Below are positions 1 through 5,305 of a stretch of DNA of 5,305 nucleotides, in pieces; positions within the stretch are counted from its first letter, which is position 1, and each line of letters begins with the position of its first letter. The position numbers and the translations under genes are program-made. Source of the DNA: an uncultured Blautia sp. GTDB lineage: Bacteria > Bacillota > Clostridia > Lachnospirales > Lachnospiraceae. The DNA is taken from assembly GCA_934358405.1 (NCBI GenBank), contig CAKRKL010000132.1:1-5305 (forward strand), written 5' to 3'. The notes beneath the pieces were generated by a model. That model was given only the letters and a program-made list of their open reading frames with translations. It ran no database searches and had not been told where the DNA came from.

Positions 1-76
1 TGTGGCGGAATTGGCAGACGCGCCAGATTTAGGTTCTGGTGTTTACGACGTGCAGGTTCAAGTCCTGTCATCCGCA
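1..76 (+). tRNA. tRNA-Leu (anticodon UAG), 5' end cut by window edge
   Basis: This is a type II leucine tRNA. The anticodon stem CCAGA/TCTGG (23-27 with 35-39) encloses the loop TTTAGGT, which places the anticodon TAG at 30-32 and reads CUA and other CUN leucine codons. A long variable arm follows (about 40-51). The T arm pairs 52-56 with 64-68 around a TTCAAGT loop. The 3' acceptor strand CATCCGC is at 69-75 with discriminator A at 76. Only the last two bases of the 5' acceptor strand (1-2) are inside the window, so about five bases are missing upstream. No CCA is encoded after the discriminator, so it would be added by CCA-adding nucleotidyltransferase. Confidence 0.96.
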
Positions 77-87
77 GCGAATAAGGG

Positions 88-134
88 TGATCTGAGTCGG
101 GTCTTCATAAGGAGAACGATTCGGATCATTTTTT
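88..134 (+). terminator. Intrinsic terminator of the tRNA-Leu transcript
   Basis: A 12-bp stem is formed by 88-99 with 117-128, including two G-U pairs, around a 17-nt loop. A run of six T follows (129-134). It lies 11 nt after the tRNA 3' end and directly abuts the -35 element of the next gene, so it separates the tRNA unit from the sigma-like gene. Confidence 0.85.
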
Positions 135-135
135 G

Positions 136-164
136 TTGCTTTTACCAGAGGGATTTGTTATAGT
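136..164 (+). promoter_or_regulatory. Predicted housekeeping promoter of the sigma-like gene
   Basis: A -35 element TTGCTT (136-141) and a -10 element TATAGT (159-164) are separated by exactly 17 nt. A TG at 156-157 gives an extended -10. Transcription would start near 171, leaving a leader of about 25 nt before the ATG at 196. The fit to a sigma-A promoter and the position right after the tRNA terminator support the call. Confidence 0.65.
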
Positions 165-184
165 TTACACAATAGAAGAAGCAT

Positions 185-190
185 GGAGGA
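185..190 (+). promoter_or_regulatory. Ribosome binding site deciding the start at 196
   Basis: GGAGGA sits 5 nt before the ATG at 196. The same frame is open back to a TTG at 133, but that codon has no Shine-Dalgarno sequence, lies in the terminator T-run and precedes the predicted transcription start. Confidence 0.88.
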
Positions 191-195
191 ATATT

Positions 196-954
196 ATGGA
201 TATTGTTCAGTTTCAGGAAAAATTAAGAGAAATTTGCGAACTTGGAAAACAAAATGATAATTTGCTTACCCATGAACAGATTCGAGAGCATTTTGCCAGT
301 ACAGATCTTGAGACAAGTCAGATGGTTAAGGTATTGCAGTATTTAAAACTGCAAGGAATCAATATAGAAGGGGAAAATCAGGCACAGCCGGAAGCCGGAG
401 CTCCAAAAGAAGAATATACATCAGGAGGTACCAGCACACCTCTTACCGCAGAAGAAGAGATTTATTTGAAAGAATATTTATCAGAAGTGAGTGTTGGCAA
501 GGAGTTAAGTGAGGAAATGCTTCATACACTTTTTGAAAATCTTTCTCAGGGAGATGCGCTTGCCGAAGCTGCACTTACCAGTTTTTATCTTCCCGTAGCG
601 GCGAACATGGCGGCAGATATGAACTGTGCGGAGATTCATCTTGCAGATCTGATTCAGGAGGCTAATGTGGTGCTTCTTACAGCGCTTTCTGATCCGGAGA
701 CAGAGCATAAGGATGATGCTTGGCTGCGGCTTCAGCTGCGAAAGGGAATTATCGCAGCTATTGAAGATCAGACACAACAGAAGTTTCAGGATGACTGCCT
801 GATCGCAAAGGTGGAAAAGCTGGAAACAGCAGTGAAGGAATTAACAGATGATGACGGAGAGAACCGTTTTACCATCGATGAGCTTGCTGTAATTCTTGAC
901 ATGAATGTGGATGAGATACGGGATATTCTGCGCCTTACAGGTGATGATAAATAA
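196..954 (+). CDS. Sigma-70-like protein with regions 1.1, 1.2(end), 2 and 3.1 but no region 4
   Basis: The 252-aa protein starts at ATG 196, behind GGAGGA. By-eye alignment to primary sigma factors shows: residues about 5-58 like region 1.1 (an F..KL.E..ELGK...LLTHEQI core); an acidic, Pro/Gly-rich linker at 59-81; PLTAEEEI at 82-89, like the end of region 1.2; about 115-165 like regions 2.1-2.2, with DLIQEAN at 151-157 (core-binding motif DLIQEGN); 172-193 like 2.3-2.4; and 203-247 like 3.1. It then stops, with no region 3.2 or region 4 (the -35 reader). The W-W pair that helps melt promoters corresponds to Leu179-Gln180, and other -10-reading positions are also changed. Group 1 sigmas are usually about 350 aa or more. 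It has its own promoter and terminator. I infer an RNA-polymerase-core-binding regulator or degenerate sigma; its real function is unknown. The homology is confident, the role is not. Confidence 0.8.
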   Translation: MDIVQFQEKLREICELGKQNDNLLTHEQIREHFASTDLETSQMVKVLQYLKLQGINIEGENQAQPEAGAPKEEYTSGGTSTPLTAEEEIYLKEYLSEVSVGKELSEEMLHTLFENLSQGDALAEAALTSFYLPVAANMAADMNCAEIHLADLIQEANVVLLTALSDPETEHKDDAWLRLQLRKGIIAAIEDQTQQKFQDDCLIAKVEKLETAVKELTDDDGENRFTIDELAVILDMNVDEIRDILRLTGDDK

Positions 955-982
955 AAAATTAATAGAATAAATGTTTAAAAAG

Positions 983-1027
983 CATCGAATTTTGATTATG
1001 TCAACAGATCAGAATCCGGTGTTTTTT
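983..1027 (+). terminator. Intrinsic terminator after the sigma-like gene
   Basis: The arm 983-996 pairs with 1008-1021, giving 14 positions with two G-U pairs and one A-C mismatch (988 with 1016). The loop is 11 nt and T(6) follows at 1022-1027. A five-A run at 977-981 precedes the stem, so it could also work weakly on the other strand, although no convergent gene is present. Confidence 0.78.
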
Positions 1028-1062
1028 AATCGAAAAAAATATGTATTCGTTTTAAATTCTCA

Positions 1063-1091
1063 TTGCTATTTTATCATGCAAGTGTTAATAT
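1063..1091 (+). promoter_or_regulatory. Predicted promoter of ade
   Basis: A -35 element TTGCTA (1063-1068), a 17-nt spacer and a -10 element TAATAT (1086-1091), with TG at 1083-1084 as an extended -10. The start would be near 1098, giving a leader of about 60 nt. That is too short for a purine aptamer plus expression platform, and no purine-aptamer core is visible. Confidence 0.6.
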
Positions 1092-1145
1092 CATAAATAA
1101 TAATCAAAAAGTTTTTGCGTAAAATAAAATATTGTTTGAAAAATA

Positions 1146-1153
1146 AAAGGAGG
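1146..1153 (+). promoter_or_regulatory. Ribosome binding site deciding the ade start
   Basis: AAAGGAGG is a near-perfect Shine-Dalgarno sequence 6 nt before the ATG at 1160. It rules out the in-frame TTG at 1115, which has no such site and would add 15 residues that do not look like the family. Confidence 0.92.
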
Positions 1154-1159
1154 ATACCT

Positions 1160-2857
1160 ATGAATTTGGAAAAATATCAACAGTATTCCAGAATAGCGCG
1201 AGGACTGGAAAAAGCAGATCTGGTATTAAAGGATGCAAGAATCATCAATGTTTTCACCGAGGAGATTGTTCGTGGGGATATTGCCATTCAGGATGGGATT
1301 ATAGCTGGAATCGGCAGCTTTCACGGAAAAGAAGAGCGTGACCTTGGAGGAAAATATGTATGTCCGGGCTTTATTGACAGCCATTTACACCTGGAATCAA
1401 CTCTGGTGACTCCTGCCGAGCTGGTGACGGTAGCATCTCGTCACGGTACAACTACTTTTATTGTGGATCCTCATGAATCGGCTAATGTGTCCGGACTTGC
1501 AGGTATTGATTATATTTTGGAACAGACAGAAGAGGTAAAAGCCAACGTATATGTGATGATGCCTTCTTGTGTTCCCGCTACTAGAATAGATGATAACGGC
1601 TGTACACTCACTGCAGAAGATATGATACCGTATCTGAGCAAGGGCAGAATACTAGGGCTTGGTGAGGTAATGGACAGTATATCAGTAGTGCAGGGCGATA
1701 AGGCAATGCACGACAAGCTGGCGCTTTTTGAAGGAAGAATCCGGGATGGTCATGCGCCGTTTCTGGAGGAAGGGGATCTTCAGGCTTATGCCATGGCAGG
1801 AATAAATACAGATCATGAATGCAGCTTTTTCGATTATGCTATGAGAGAAAGACGCAATGGCATTACGATCCTCATCCGTGAAGGAAGTGCAGCCAGAAAT
1901 CTGGAGGCACTTGTGGGAGGCCTTGTACAAAGAAAAATGAATGGTGAGGGCTTCTGCTTTTGCACAGATGACAAGCATATAGAGGATATTCAGCGGGAAG
2001 GCCATATTGATCATAATGTGCGAAAAGCAATCCGCCTTGGAATGAATCCGATTTCAGCAATTAAAATGGCAACCATTAATGCAGCTAATTGTTATGGCCT
2101 GAAGGATAAGGGAGCCGTGGCACCAGGCAGACAGGCGGATCTTCTGATTCTTTCAGATCTTGTGAATGTGGAAGTGGAGGATGTCTATTATAAAGGAAAA
2201 CGAATAGATAAAAATGAGAAGATTGCTATAAAGCCTTGCGCTCCTGAACTGAAAAACACAGTGCATGTAGCTGATTTCTCAAGAGAAGCATTTCGTCTTG
2301 AGACTGCTGACGGTACTTTTCCGGTTATTTTGTCTGAGGAAGGACAAATCACAACCAGAAAGGGAATCCTGAAAGCTTCTGAGGGCAGGTGTGAATTTCA
2401 GGCAGATGACGATTACCAGAAAATTGCAGTAGTAGAGCGCCATAAGGCAACCGGAAAGATTGGAAAGGGCGTAATCGGTGGCTTTGGCATACGGGGCGGC
2501 GCGATTGCATCCAGTGTGTCACATGATTCCCATAACATTATTGTAATTGGTGACAATGATGAGGATATGGAGCTTGCAGTGCGTGAGCTGATCCGTACTC
2601 AGGGAGGTTATACAATAGTGGAAAATCATAAAGTATTTGATACACTGGCATTGCCTGTAATGGGGCTGATGAGTGACAATGGATTTGAGAAAGACAATGC
2701 TACACTGAAGCGGATGATTCAAAAAGCTCATGCCATGGGAGTAAAAAAAGGGCATGATCCGTTTATTACACTGTCGTTTATGGCACTTCCTGTAATTCCA
2801 CAGATTCGTATTACCCCTCGCGGTGTATATGATGTGGAAAATGGCAGCTTTTATTAA
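1160..2857 (+). CDS. ade: Adenine deaminase (adenine aminohydrolase, EC 3.5.4.2)
   Basis: The 565-aa cytoplasmic enzyme hydrolyses adenine to hypoxanthine and ammonia in purine salvage. The length fits the family (Bacillus Ade is about 580 aa). The N-terminal amidohydrolase part shows the metal motif HLH (His75, His77), the strand HGTTTFIVDPHE (95-106), GLGEVMD with Glu169, GHAP with His198, DHE with His219 and CTDD with Asp270/271. ANCYGLKDKGAVAPG (309-323) is the typical end of the barrel before the beta-sandwich. The C-terminal Ade-specific domain carries GGFGIRGGAIASS (440-452), VSHDSHN (453-459) and GDNDEDM (464-470). All expected metal and catalytic positions are present, so it should be active. 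Characterised relatives need Mn or Fe. It is expressed from its own promoter and has no terminator: the stop lies 8 nt before the next promoter, so its transcript would enter the Mn riboswitch. Confidence 0.96.
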   Translation: MNLEKYQQYSRIARGLEKADLVLKDARIINVFTEEIVRGDIAIQDGIIAGIGSFHGKEERDLGGKYVCPGFIDSHLHLESTLVTPAELVTVASRHGTTTFIVDPHESANVSGLAGIDYILEQTEEVKANVYVMMPSCVPATRIDDNGCTLTAEDMIPYLSKGRILGLGEVMDSISVVQGDKAMHDKLALFEGRIRDGHAPFLEEGDLQAYAMAGINTDHECSFFDYAMRERRNGITILIREGSAARNLEALVGGLVQRKMNGEGFCFCTDDKHIEDIQREGHIDHNVRKAIRLGMNPISAIKMATINAANCYGLKDKGAVAPGRQADLLILSDLVNVEVEDVYYKGKRIDKNEKIAIKPCAPELKNTVHVADFSREAFRLETADGTFPVILSEEGQITTRKGILKASEGRCEFQADDDYQKIAVVERHKATGKIGKGVIGGFGIRGGAIASSVSHDSHNIIVIGDNDEDMELAVRELIRTQGGYTIVENHKVFDTLALPVMGLMSDNGFEKDNATLKRMIQKAHAMGVKKGHDPFITLSFMALPVIPQIRITPRGVYDVENGSFY

Positions 2858-2865
2858 AACACTTC

Positions 2866-2894
2866 TTGACATTTAAAATGGAAAATGATATGAT
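2866..2894 (+). promoter_or_regulatory. Strong promoter of the riboswitch-hflKC unit
   Basis: A perfect -35 TTGACA (2866-2871), a 17-nt spacer and a -10 TATGAT (2889-2894), one base from consensus, with TG at 2886-2887 as an extended -10. It is the best promoter in the window and starts only 8 nt after the ade stop. Transcription should begin around 2900-2902, just before the riboswitch P1 strand at 2906. Strong constitutive initiation with attenuation downstream is the usual layout of a transcriptional riboswitch. Confidence 0.88.
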
Positions 2895-2901
2895 ACCGAT
2901 C

Positions 2902-3026
2902 AAAGAAAAGGGAGTAGCGGCCATGAAGAGAGAAACAGGTTGTTTTTCTCGTAAATGGTTCATAAATACGTCAGAACGGTAGACTAAAAATACCCGTATT
3001 ATGAAGAAGCAGCGAGACTTTTATTT
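2902..3026 (+). promoter_or_regulatory. yybP-ykoY family Mn2+ riboswitch (aptamer)
   Basis: The conserved parts of the family are all present in order. The P1.1 strand AAAAG (2906-2910) pairs with CTTTT (3018-3022). The conserved GGAGTAGC (2911-2918) lies opposite AGCGAGA (3011-3017). One hairpin arm (P2) pairs GGCCAT (2919-2924) with ATGGTT (2955-2960), with an inner GAGAAA/TTTCTC helix. The second arm (P3) pairs AATA (2965-2968) with TATT (2997-3000) and GGTA (2978-2981) with TACC (2991-2994). These enclose the conserved asymmetric loop CGTCAGAAC (2969-2977) opposite CG (2995-2996). In known members the GGAGUAG and CGUCA loops dock and hold Mn2+ between them. I see no separate P4 helix, so the junction looks reduced. 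The 3' strand overlaps the terminator, predicting an ON switch. Downstream are hflK-hflC rather than the usual metal exporter or TerC gene. Identification is by remembered consensus, not a covariance search. Confidence 0.86.
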
Positions 3027-3069
3027 CAGGCATGAAGTATATGCCTGAAATAAAAGTCTTTTTCTTTTT
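3015..3069 (+). terminator. Riboswitch-controlled intrinsic terminator (attenuator)
   Basis: A perfect 19-bp stem (3015-3033 with 3041-3059) with a 7-nt loop is followed by a T-rich tract to 3069, broken by one C at 3064. The first eight bases of the 5' arm, AGACTTTT (3015-3022), are also the 3' side of the riboswitch P1 and its conserved loop. Only one fold can form: terminator without ligand, P1 and read-through with ligand. It would also stop ade transcripts that read into the leader. Confidence 0.94.
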
Positions 3070-3101
3070 CTTTGAAAACAATTATCAGGTGGAAAACGTA
3101 T

Positions 3102-3108
3102 GGAGGAG
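3102..3108 (+). promoter_or_regulatory. Ribosome binding site deciding the hflK start
   Basis: GGAGGAG lies 5-7 nt before the ATG at 3114. It supports that start over the in-frame TTG at 3072, which sits at the end of the attenuator T-rich tract and has no Shine-Dalgarno sequence. Confidence 0.9.
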
Positions 3109-3113
3109 AAAAC

Positions 3114-4148
3114 ATGAGCGAAATGAATCAGGAGTTTGAAAACGAAAGAGTAAACCCATCAGAAAAGCCGTCGAAAGTTCCTAAGAGTCCAAAGAACAAA
3201 AATGGGAAGCGGGTAAAGTATCTGGCGGCAGGTGCTTTGGGAGTAGTGATTTTAAGCGGGCTTGTGAAAGATTCTGTTTATCAGATTCAAGAGCAAGAGC
3301 AGGCTGTCTTGACTACCTTTGGCGTTCCAAAAGCAGTAACAGAAACCGGACTTCATTTTAAAATGCCGCTGGTACAAAAAATCCAGAAGGTAAATACCAC
3401 GATTCAGGGATTTCCTATCGGATATAGTGTGACAAATAATGAAGTGGTGGAAAATGAAGGAATTATGATTACTTCAGACTATAACTTTATTGATGTGGAT
3501 TTCTTTGTGGAATACAGAATTGCAGAGCCGGTAAGATATCTTTATACCTCCAAACAGCCGGAAGAAATTCTGAAAAATATTGCACAGAGCTGTATCCGTA
3601 CTGTGATTGCCAGCTATAACGTAGATGAGGTTCTTACTACCGGAAAAGGCGAGATTCAAAGTAAGATCAAAGAGATGATCCTGAAGCAGATGGATGAACA
3701 GGATATTGGAATCCAGCTTGTAAATATTACCATCCAGGATTCTGAACCTCCGACTCAGGAGGTTATGAAGGCTTTCAAGGCTGTGGAAACTGCCAAACAG
3801 GGAAAAGAAACTGCCTTGAACAATGCTAATAAATACCGCAACGAAAAGTTGCCGGAGGCACAGGCTCAGGCAGACCAGATCATTCAGGATGCGCAGGCTC
3901 AGAAGCAGGTGCGCATCAATGAAGCGGAAGCAGAGGTTGCCCGGTTTAATGCCATGTATGAGGAATATGTAAAGAATCCGGAAGCAACAAAAATACGTAT
4001 GTTTTATGAGACGATGGAGGACGTGCTTCCTGATATGAAGCTTATTATTGACAATGGCGATGGAATGCAGAAGGTTTTGCCTGTAGATTCTTTTACTGCG
4101 GAAAATATACCGGATACCAGCAGCGAGACTACAGATACAGAAAAATAA
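3114..4148 (+). CDS. hflK: HflK-like SPFH/Band-7 membrane protein, FtsH protease modulator
   Basis: The 344-aa protein starts at ATG 3114. It has a charged, Lys/Pro/Asn-rich cytoplasmic N-terminus (1-35), one transmembrane segment (about 36-51) and an extracytoplasmic SPFH domain (about 57-230) with the entry EQEQAVLTTFG (60-70), GLHFKMPLVQKI (79-90) and the HflK mark QDSEPPTQEV (208-217). A coiled-coil stretch rich in Ala, Gln and Glu (about 225-285) leads to NPEATKIRMFYETMEDVL (288-305), the typical HflK end, and a short acidic tail. In E. coli, HflK and HflC alternate in a large cage around hexameric FtsH and limit its access to membrane substrates; the same role is inferred here. ftsH is not in the window. 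The gene is first behind the Mn riboswitch and is followed after 65 nt by hflC. E. coli HflK is longer (about 420 aa); the shorter N- and C-termini here are normal for Gram-positive versions. Confidence 0.9.
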   Translation: MSEMNQEFENERVNPSEKPSKVPKSPKNKNGKRVKYLAAGALGVVILSGLVKDSVYQIQEQEQAVLTTFGVPKAVTETGLHFKMPLVQKIQKVNTTIQGFPIGYSVTNNEVVENEGIMITSDYNFIDVDFFVEYRIAEPVRYLYTSKQPEEILKNIAQSCIRTVIASYNVDEVLTTGKGEIQSKIKEMILKQMDEQDIGIQLVNITIQDSEPPTQEVMKAFKAVETAKQGKETALNNANKYRNEKLPEAQAQADQIIQDAQAQKQVRINEAEAEVARFNAMYEEYVKNPEATKIRMFYETMEDVLPDMKLIIDNGDGMQKVLPVDSFTAENIPDTSSETTDTEK

Positions 4149-4200
4149 AAGGCAGTACATAGGAAACGAAATGTATATAACAGATATCAACAAATCTAAT

Positions 4201-4205
4201 GAGGG
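4201..4205 (+). promoter_or_regulatory. Ribosome binding site deciding the hflC start
   Basis: GAGGG lies 8 nt before the ATG at 4214. The in-frame ATG at 4199 overlaps this site and has no Shine-Dalgarno sequence upstream; the ATG at 4220 would be about 14 nt away, which is too far. Confidence 0.72.
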
Positions 4206-4213
4206 AAAATATT

Positions 4214-5077
4214 ATGAAGATGAAAAATATTGCGGTTATAACAGGAATTGCAGCTTTGGCACTGGCCGGTGCATCAGTGACTGTAACTGAGCAGAATGAA
4301 TACAAGCTGATCCGACAGTTTGGTAAGGTTGACCGTGTGATCAGCCAGCCTGGAATCAGTTTTAAGATTCCTTTTATAGAAAGTACACAGTCTCTTCCAA
4401 AGGAAACTCTGCTGTATGATCTGGCTGCATCTGATGTGATTACCAAGGATAAAAAGACGATGATCAGTGACAGCTATGTTCTTTGGAAAATCCAGGATCC
4501 GCTTAAATTTGCCCAGACACTAAACTGTTCTCTGGAAAATGGAGAGAGCAGAATCAATACTGCGGTATATAATGCTACAAAAAATGTGATCAGCAGTTTA
4601 TCGCAGGATCAGGTGATCACAAGTCGTGATGGGGAATTGTCTGAAATGGTGATGGATGCCATAGGGGATAATATGGAACAGTATGGTGTTCAGCTTGTTA
4701 AGTTTGAGACCAAGCAGCTGGATCTGCCGGACGACAATAAGGCTGCTGTTTATGAGCGGATGATTTCTGAACGCGATAATATTGCAGCAACCTATACTGC
4801 AGAAGGTAACTCTGAGGCGAAGGTGATTTGCAATACTACTGATAAGGAAGTAACCATTCAGATTTCTGATGCGAAAAAGCAGGCGGAGATTCTTAAGGCA
4901 GAAGGTGAACAGGAATATATGAAAATTCTGGCCCAGGCATATGGGGAGGAAGAAAGAAGCGAGTTTTATTCCTTTGTAAGAAGCCTGGATGCTTTGAAAG
5001 CGTCTATGAAAGGCGGAGGCAAAACTGTGATTTTGTCAGAAGAGTCCCCTATTGCTAAGATTTTTGAGGGAAAATAA
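4214..5077 (+). CDS. hflC: HflC-like SPFH/Band-7 membrane protein, partner of HflK
   Basis: The 287-aa protein starts at ATG 4214. It has a very short N-terminus, one membrane anchor (about residues 5-24, Ala/Ile/Val-rich) and an extracytoplasmic SPFH domain beginning TEQNEYKLIRQFGKV (25-39), with PGISFKIPF at 46-54 and the mid-domain YVLWKIQDPLKF (88-99). The helical end carries the HflC signature: ERMISERDNIAATYTAEG (181-198), the AEGEQEYMKILAQAYG helix (229-244) and EFYSFVRSLDALKASM (250-265). It ends with a conserved-type strand TVILSEESP (271-279). It should alternate with HflK in a membrane cage regulating FtsH. It lies 65 nt after hflK with no terminator or clear promoter between, so the two are cotranscribed under the riboswitch. 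It is shorter than E. coli HflC (334 aa) but shows no break. Confidence 0.9.
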   Translation: MKMKNIAVITGIAALALAGASVTVTEQNEYKLIRQFGKVDRVISQPGISFKIPFIESTQSLPKETLLYDLAASDVITKDKKTMISDSYVLWKIQDPLKFAQTLNCSLENGESRINTAVYNATKNVISSLSQDQVITSRDGELSEMVMDAIGDNMEQYGVQLVKFETKQLDLPDDNKAAVYERMISERDNIAATYTAEGNSEAKVICNTTDKEVTIQISDAKKQAEILKAEGEQEYMKILAQAYGEEERSEFYSFVRSLDALKASMKGGGKTVILSEESPIAKIFEGK

Positions 5078-5088
5078 AAGAAAAAATC

Positions 5089-5117
5089 TTGCATCTGTCT
5101 GGTTAGACGTATATCAT
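5089..5117 (+). promoter_or_regulatory. Possible promoter of the acylphosphatase gene
   Basis: TTGCAT (5089-5094), a 17-nt spacer and TATCAT (5112-5117), which matches the -10 consensus at five of six positions. The -35 matches only in TTG and there is no TG extension. No terminator is seen after hflC, so acyP may be read from the hflKC transcript, from this promoter, or both. Confidence 0.4.
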
Positions 5118-5141
5118 AAGAATAACAAGGAGTGATGTACA

Positions 5142-5305
5142 ATGGCGAAAGTAAGAAAACACATATATTTTTCCGGACAGGTGCAAGGAGTTGGCTTCCG
5201 TTATCGGGCAACCAATGCTGCAAGAGCTAATGGCCTTACAGGCTGGGTAGATAATCTGTGGGACGGAAGAGTGGAAATGGAAGTACAGGGAGAGCTTTCC
5301 GGAAT
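5142..5305 (+). CDS. acyP: Acylphosphatase (EC 3.6.1.7), 3' end cut by window edge
   Basis: The first 54 codons of a protein whose family is about 90 aa, so roughly 60 percent is visible. Start ATG 5142 follows AAGGAG (5127-5132) at 9 nt. The protein begins with the first beta strand (VRKHIYFSG), then the signature GQVQGVGFRYRA (12-23), the phosphate-binding loop with catalytic Arg20. GWVDNLWDG (34-42) carries the catalytic Asn38. Both active-site residues are present. The enzyme is a small cytoplasmic hydrolase of acyl phosphates such as acetyl phosphate and carbamoyl phosphate; its physiological role in bacteria is unclear. Pro and other residues of the C-terminal half cannot be checked. 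It lies 64 nt after hflC. Confidence 0.93.
   Translation, partial: MAKVRKHIYFSGQVQGVGFRYRATNAARANGLTGWVDNLWDGRVEMEVQGELSG

Noticed and set aside
133..195. N-terminal extension of the sigma-like gene from TTG 133
   Set aside because: The codon lies in the terminator T-run and inside or before the promoter; a good Shine-Dalgarno sequence serves ATG 196.
1028..1052. CGAA...TTCG inverted pair before the ade promoter, considered as a PurR-type box
   Set aside because: The half-sites lack the full CCGAAC-type core and the spacing (11 nt) does not match known paired boxes.
1098..1159. Purine (adenine/guanine) riboswitch before ade
   Set aside because: The leader from the predicted start is only about 60 nt and the conserved purine aptamer core and its loop-loop motif are not present, nor is a terminator.
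3100..3117. Five-codon reading frame (M-E-E-K-T-stop) overlapping the hflK start
   Set aside because: Its ATG is at the very edge of the hflK Shine-Dalgarno sequence and it has no binding site of its own; most likely chance.
4156..4175. TACAT/ATGTA inverted repeat between hflK and hflC
   Set aside because: Only 5 bp and AT-rich with a 10-nt loop and no T-run; too weak for a terminator or a processing site.
3474..4193. A 239-codon open frame on the minus strand under hflK
   Set aside because: It is antisense to a clearly conserved SPFH gene, has a composition unlike a real protein (rich in Ile, Leu, Phe, Cys and Arg) and no ribosome binding site that I can see.
5097..5108. GTCT/AGAC hairpin after hflC
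   Set aside because: A 4-bp stem without a T-run cannot act as a terminator; it falls within the spacer of the possible acyP promoter.
1..5305. CRISPR arrays, insertion sequences, attachment sites or phage genes
   Set aside because: No spaced direct repeats, transposase, terminal inverted repeats or tRNA-end duplication were seen; the genes are ordinary chromosomal types.

Overview
The window looks like chromosomal DNA of a low-to-moderate GC Gram-positive bacterium, most likely a Clostridia/Lachnospiraceae gut anaerobe. This is inferred from the AT-rich intergenic DNA, strong GGAGG-type ribosome binding sites, TTG-N17-TATAAT-type promoters that often carry a TG extension, a tRNA without an encoded CCA, and the style of the proteins. 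All supported genes are on the + strand and none looks foreign or mobile.

Layout. (1) 1-134: the 3' part of a tRNA-Leu(UAG) gene and its intrinsic terminator. (2) 136-1027: a promoter, a 252-aa sigma-70-related protein and its own terminator. The protein keeps region 1.1, the end of 1.2, region 2 and region 3.1, but lacks region 4 and nearly every promoter-contacting residue. (3) 1063-2857: a promoter and a full-length adenine deaminase (ade), with no terminator of its own. (4) 2866-3069: a near-consensus promoter, a yybP-ykoY-family Mn2+ riboswitch and an overlapping intrinsic terminator with a perfect 19-bp stem. (5) 3114-5077: two SPFH/Band-7 genes, hflK then hflC, the FtsH-modulator pair. 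(6) 5142-end: the first 54 codons of an acylphosphatase, cut by the window edge.

How it works together. The riboswitch 3' strand (AGACTTTT, 3015-3022) is also the 5' arm of the terminator, so the two folds exclude each other. Metal binding should stabilise P1, block the terminator and switch on hflK-hflC, and possibly acyP by read-through. Manganese would therefore control an extracytoplasmic SPFH cage expected to act on FtsH, rather than the exporters and TerC-type proteins usually found behind this riboswitch. The gene just upstream, ade, encodes an enzyme family with a Mn/Fe-dependent active site, and its transcript would run into the same attenuator.

The two most notable items are the Mn riboswitch in front of hflKC and the sigma-like protein that keeps a core-binding motif but has lost its DNA-reading residues. 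Family assignments are from motif recognition by eye; no database search was run.
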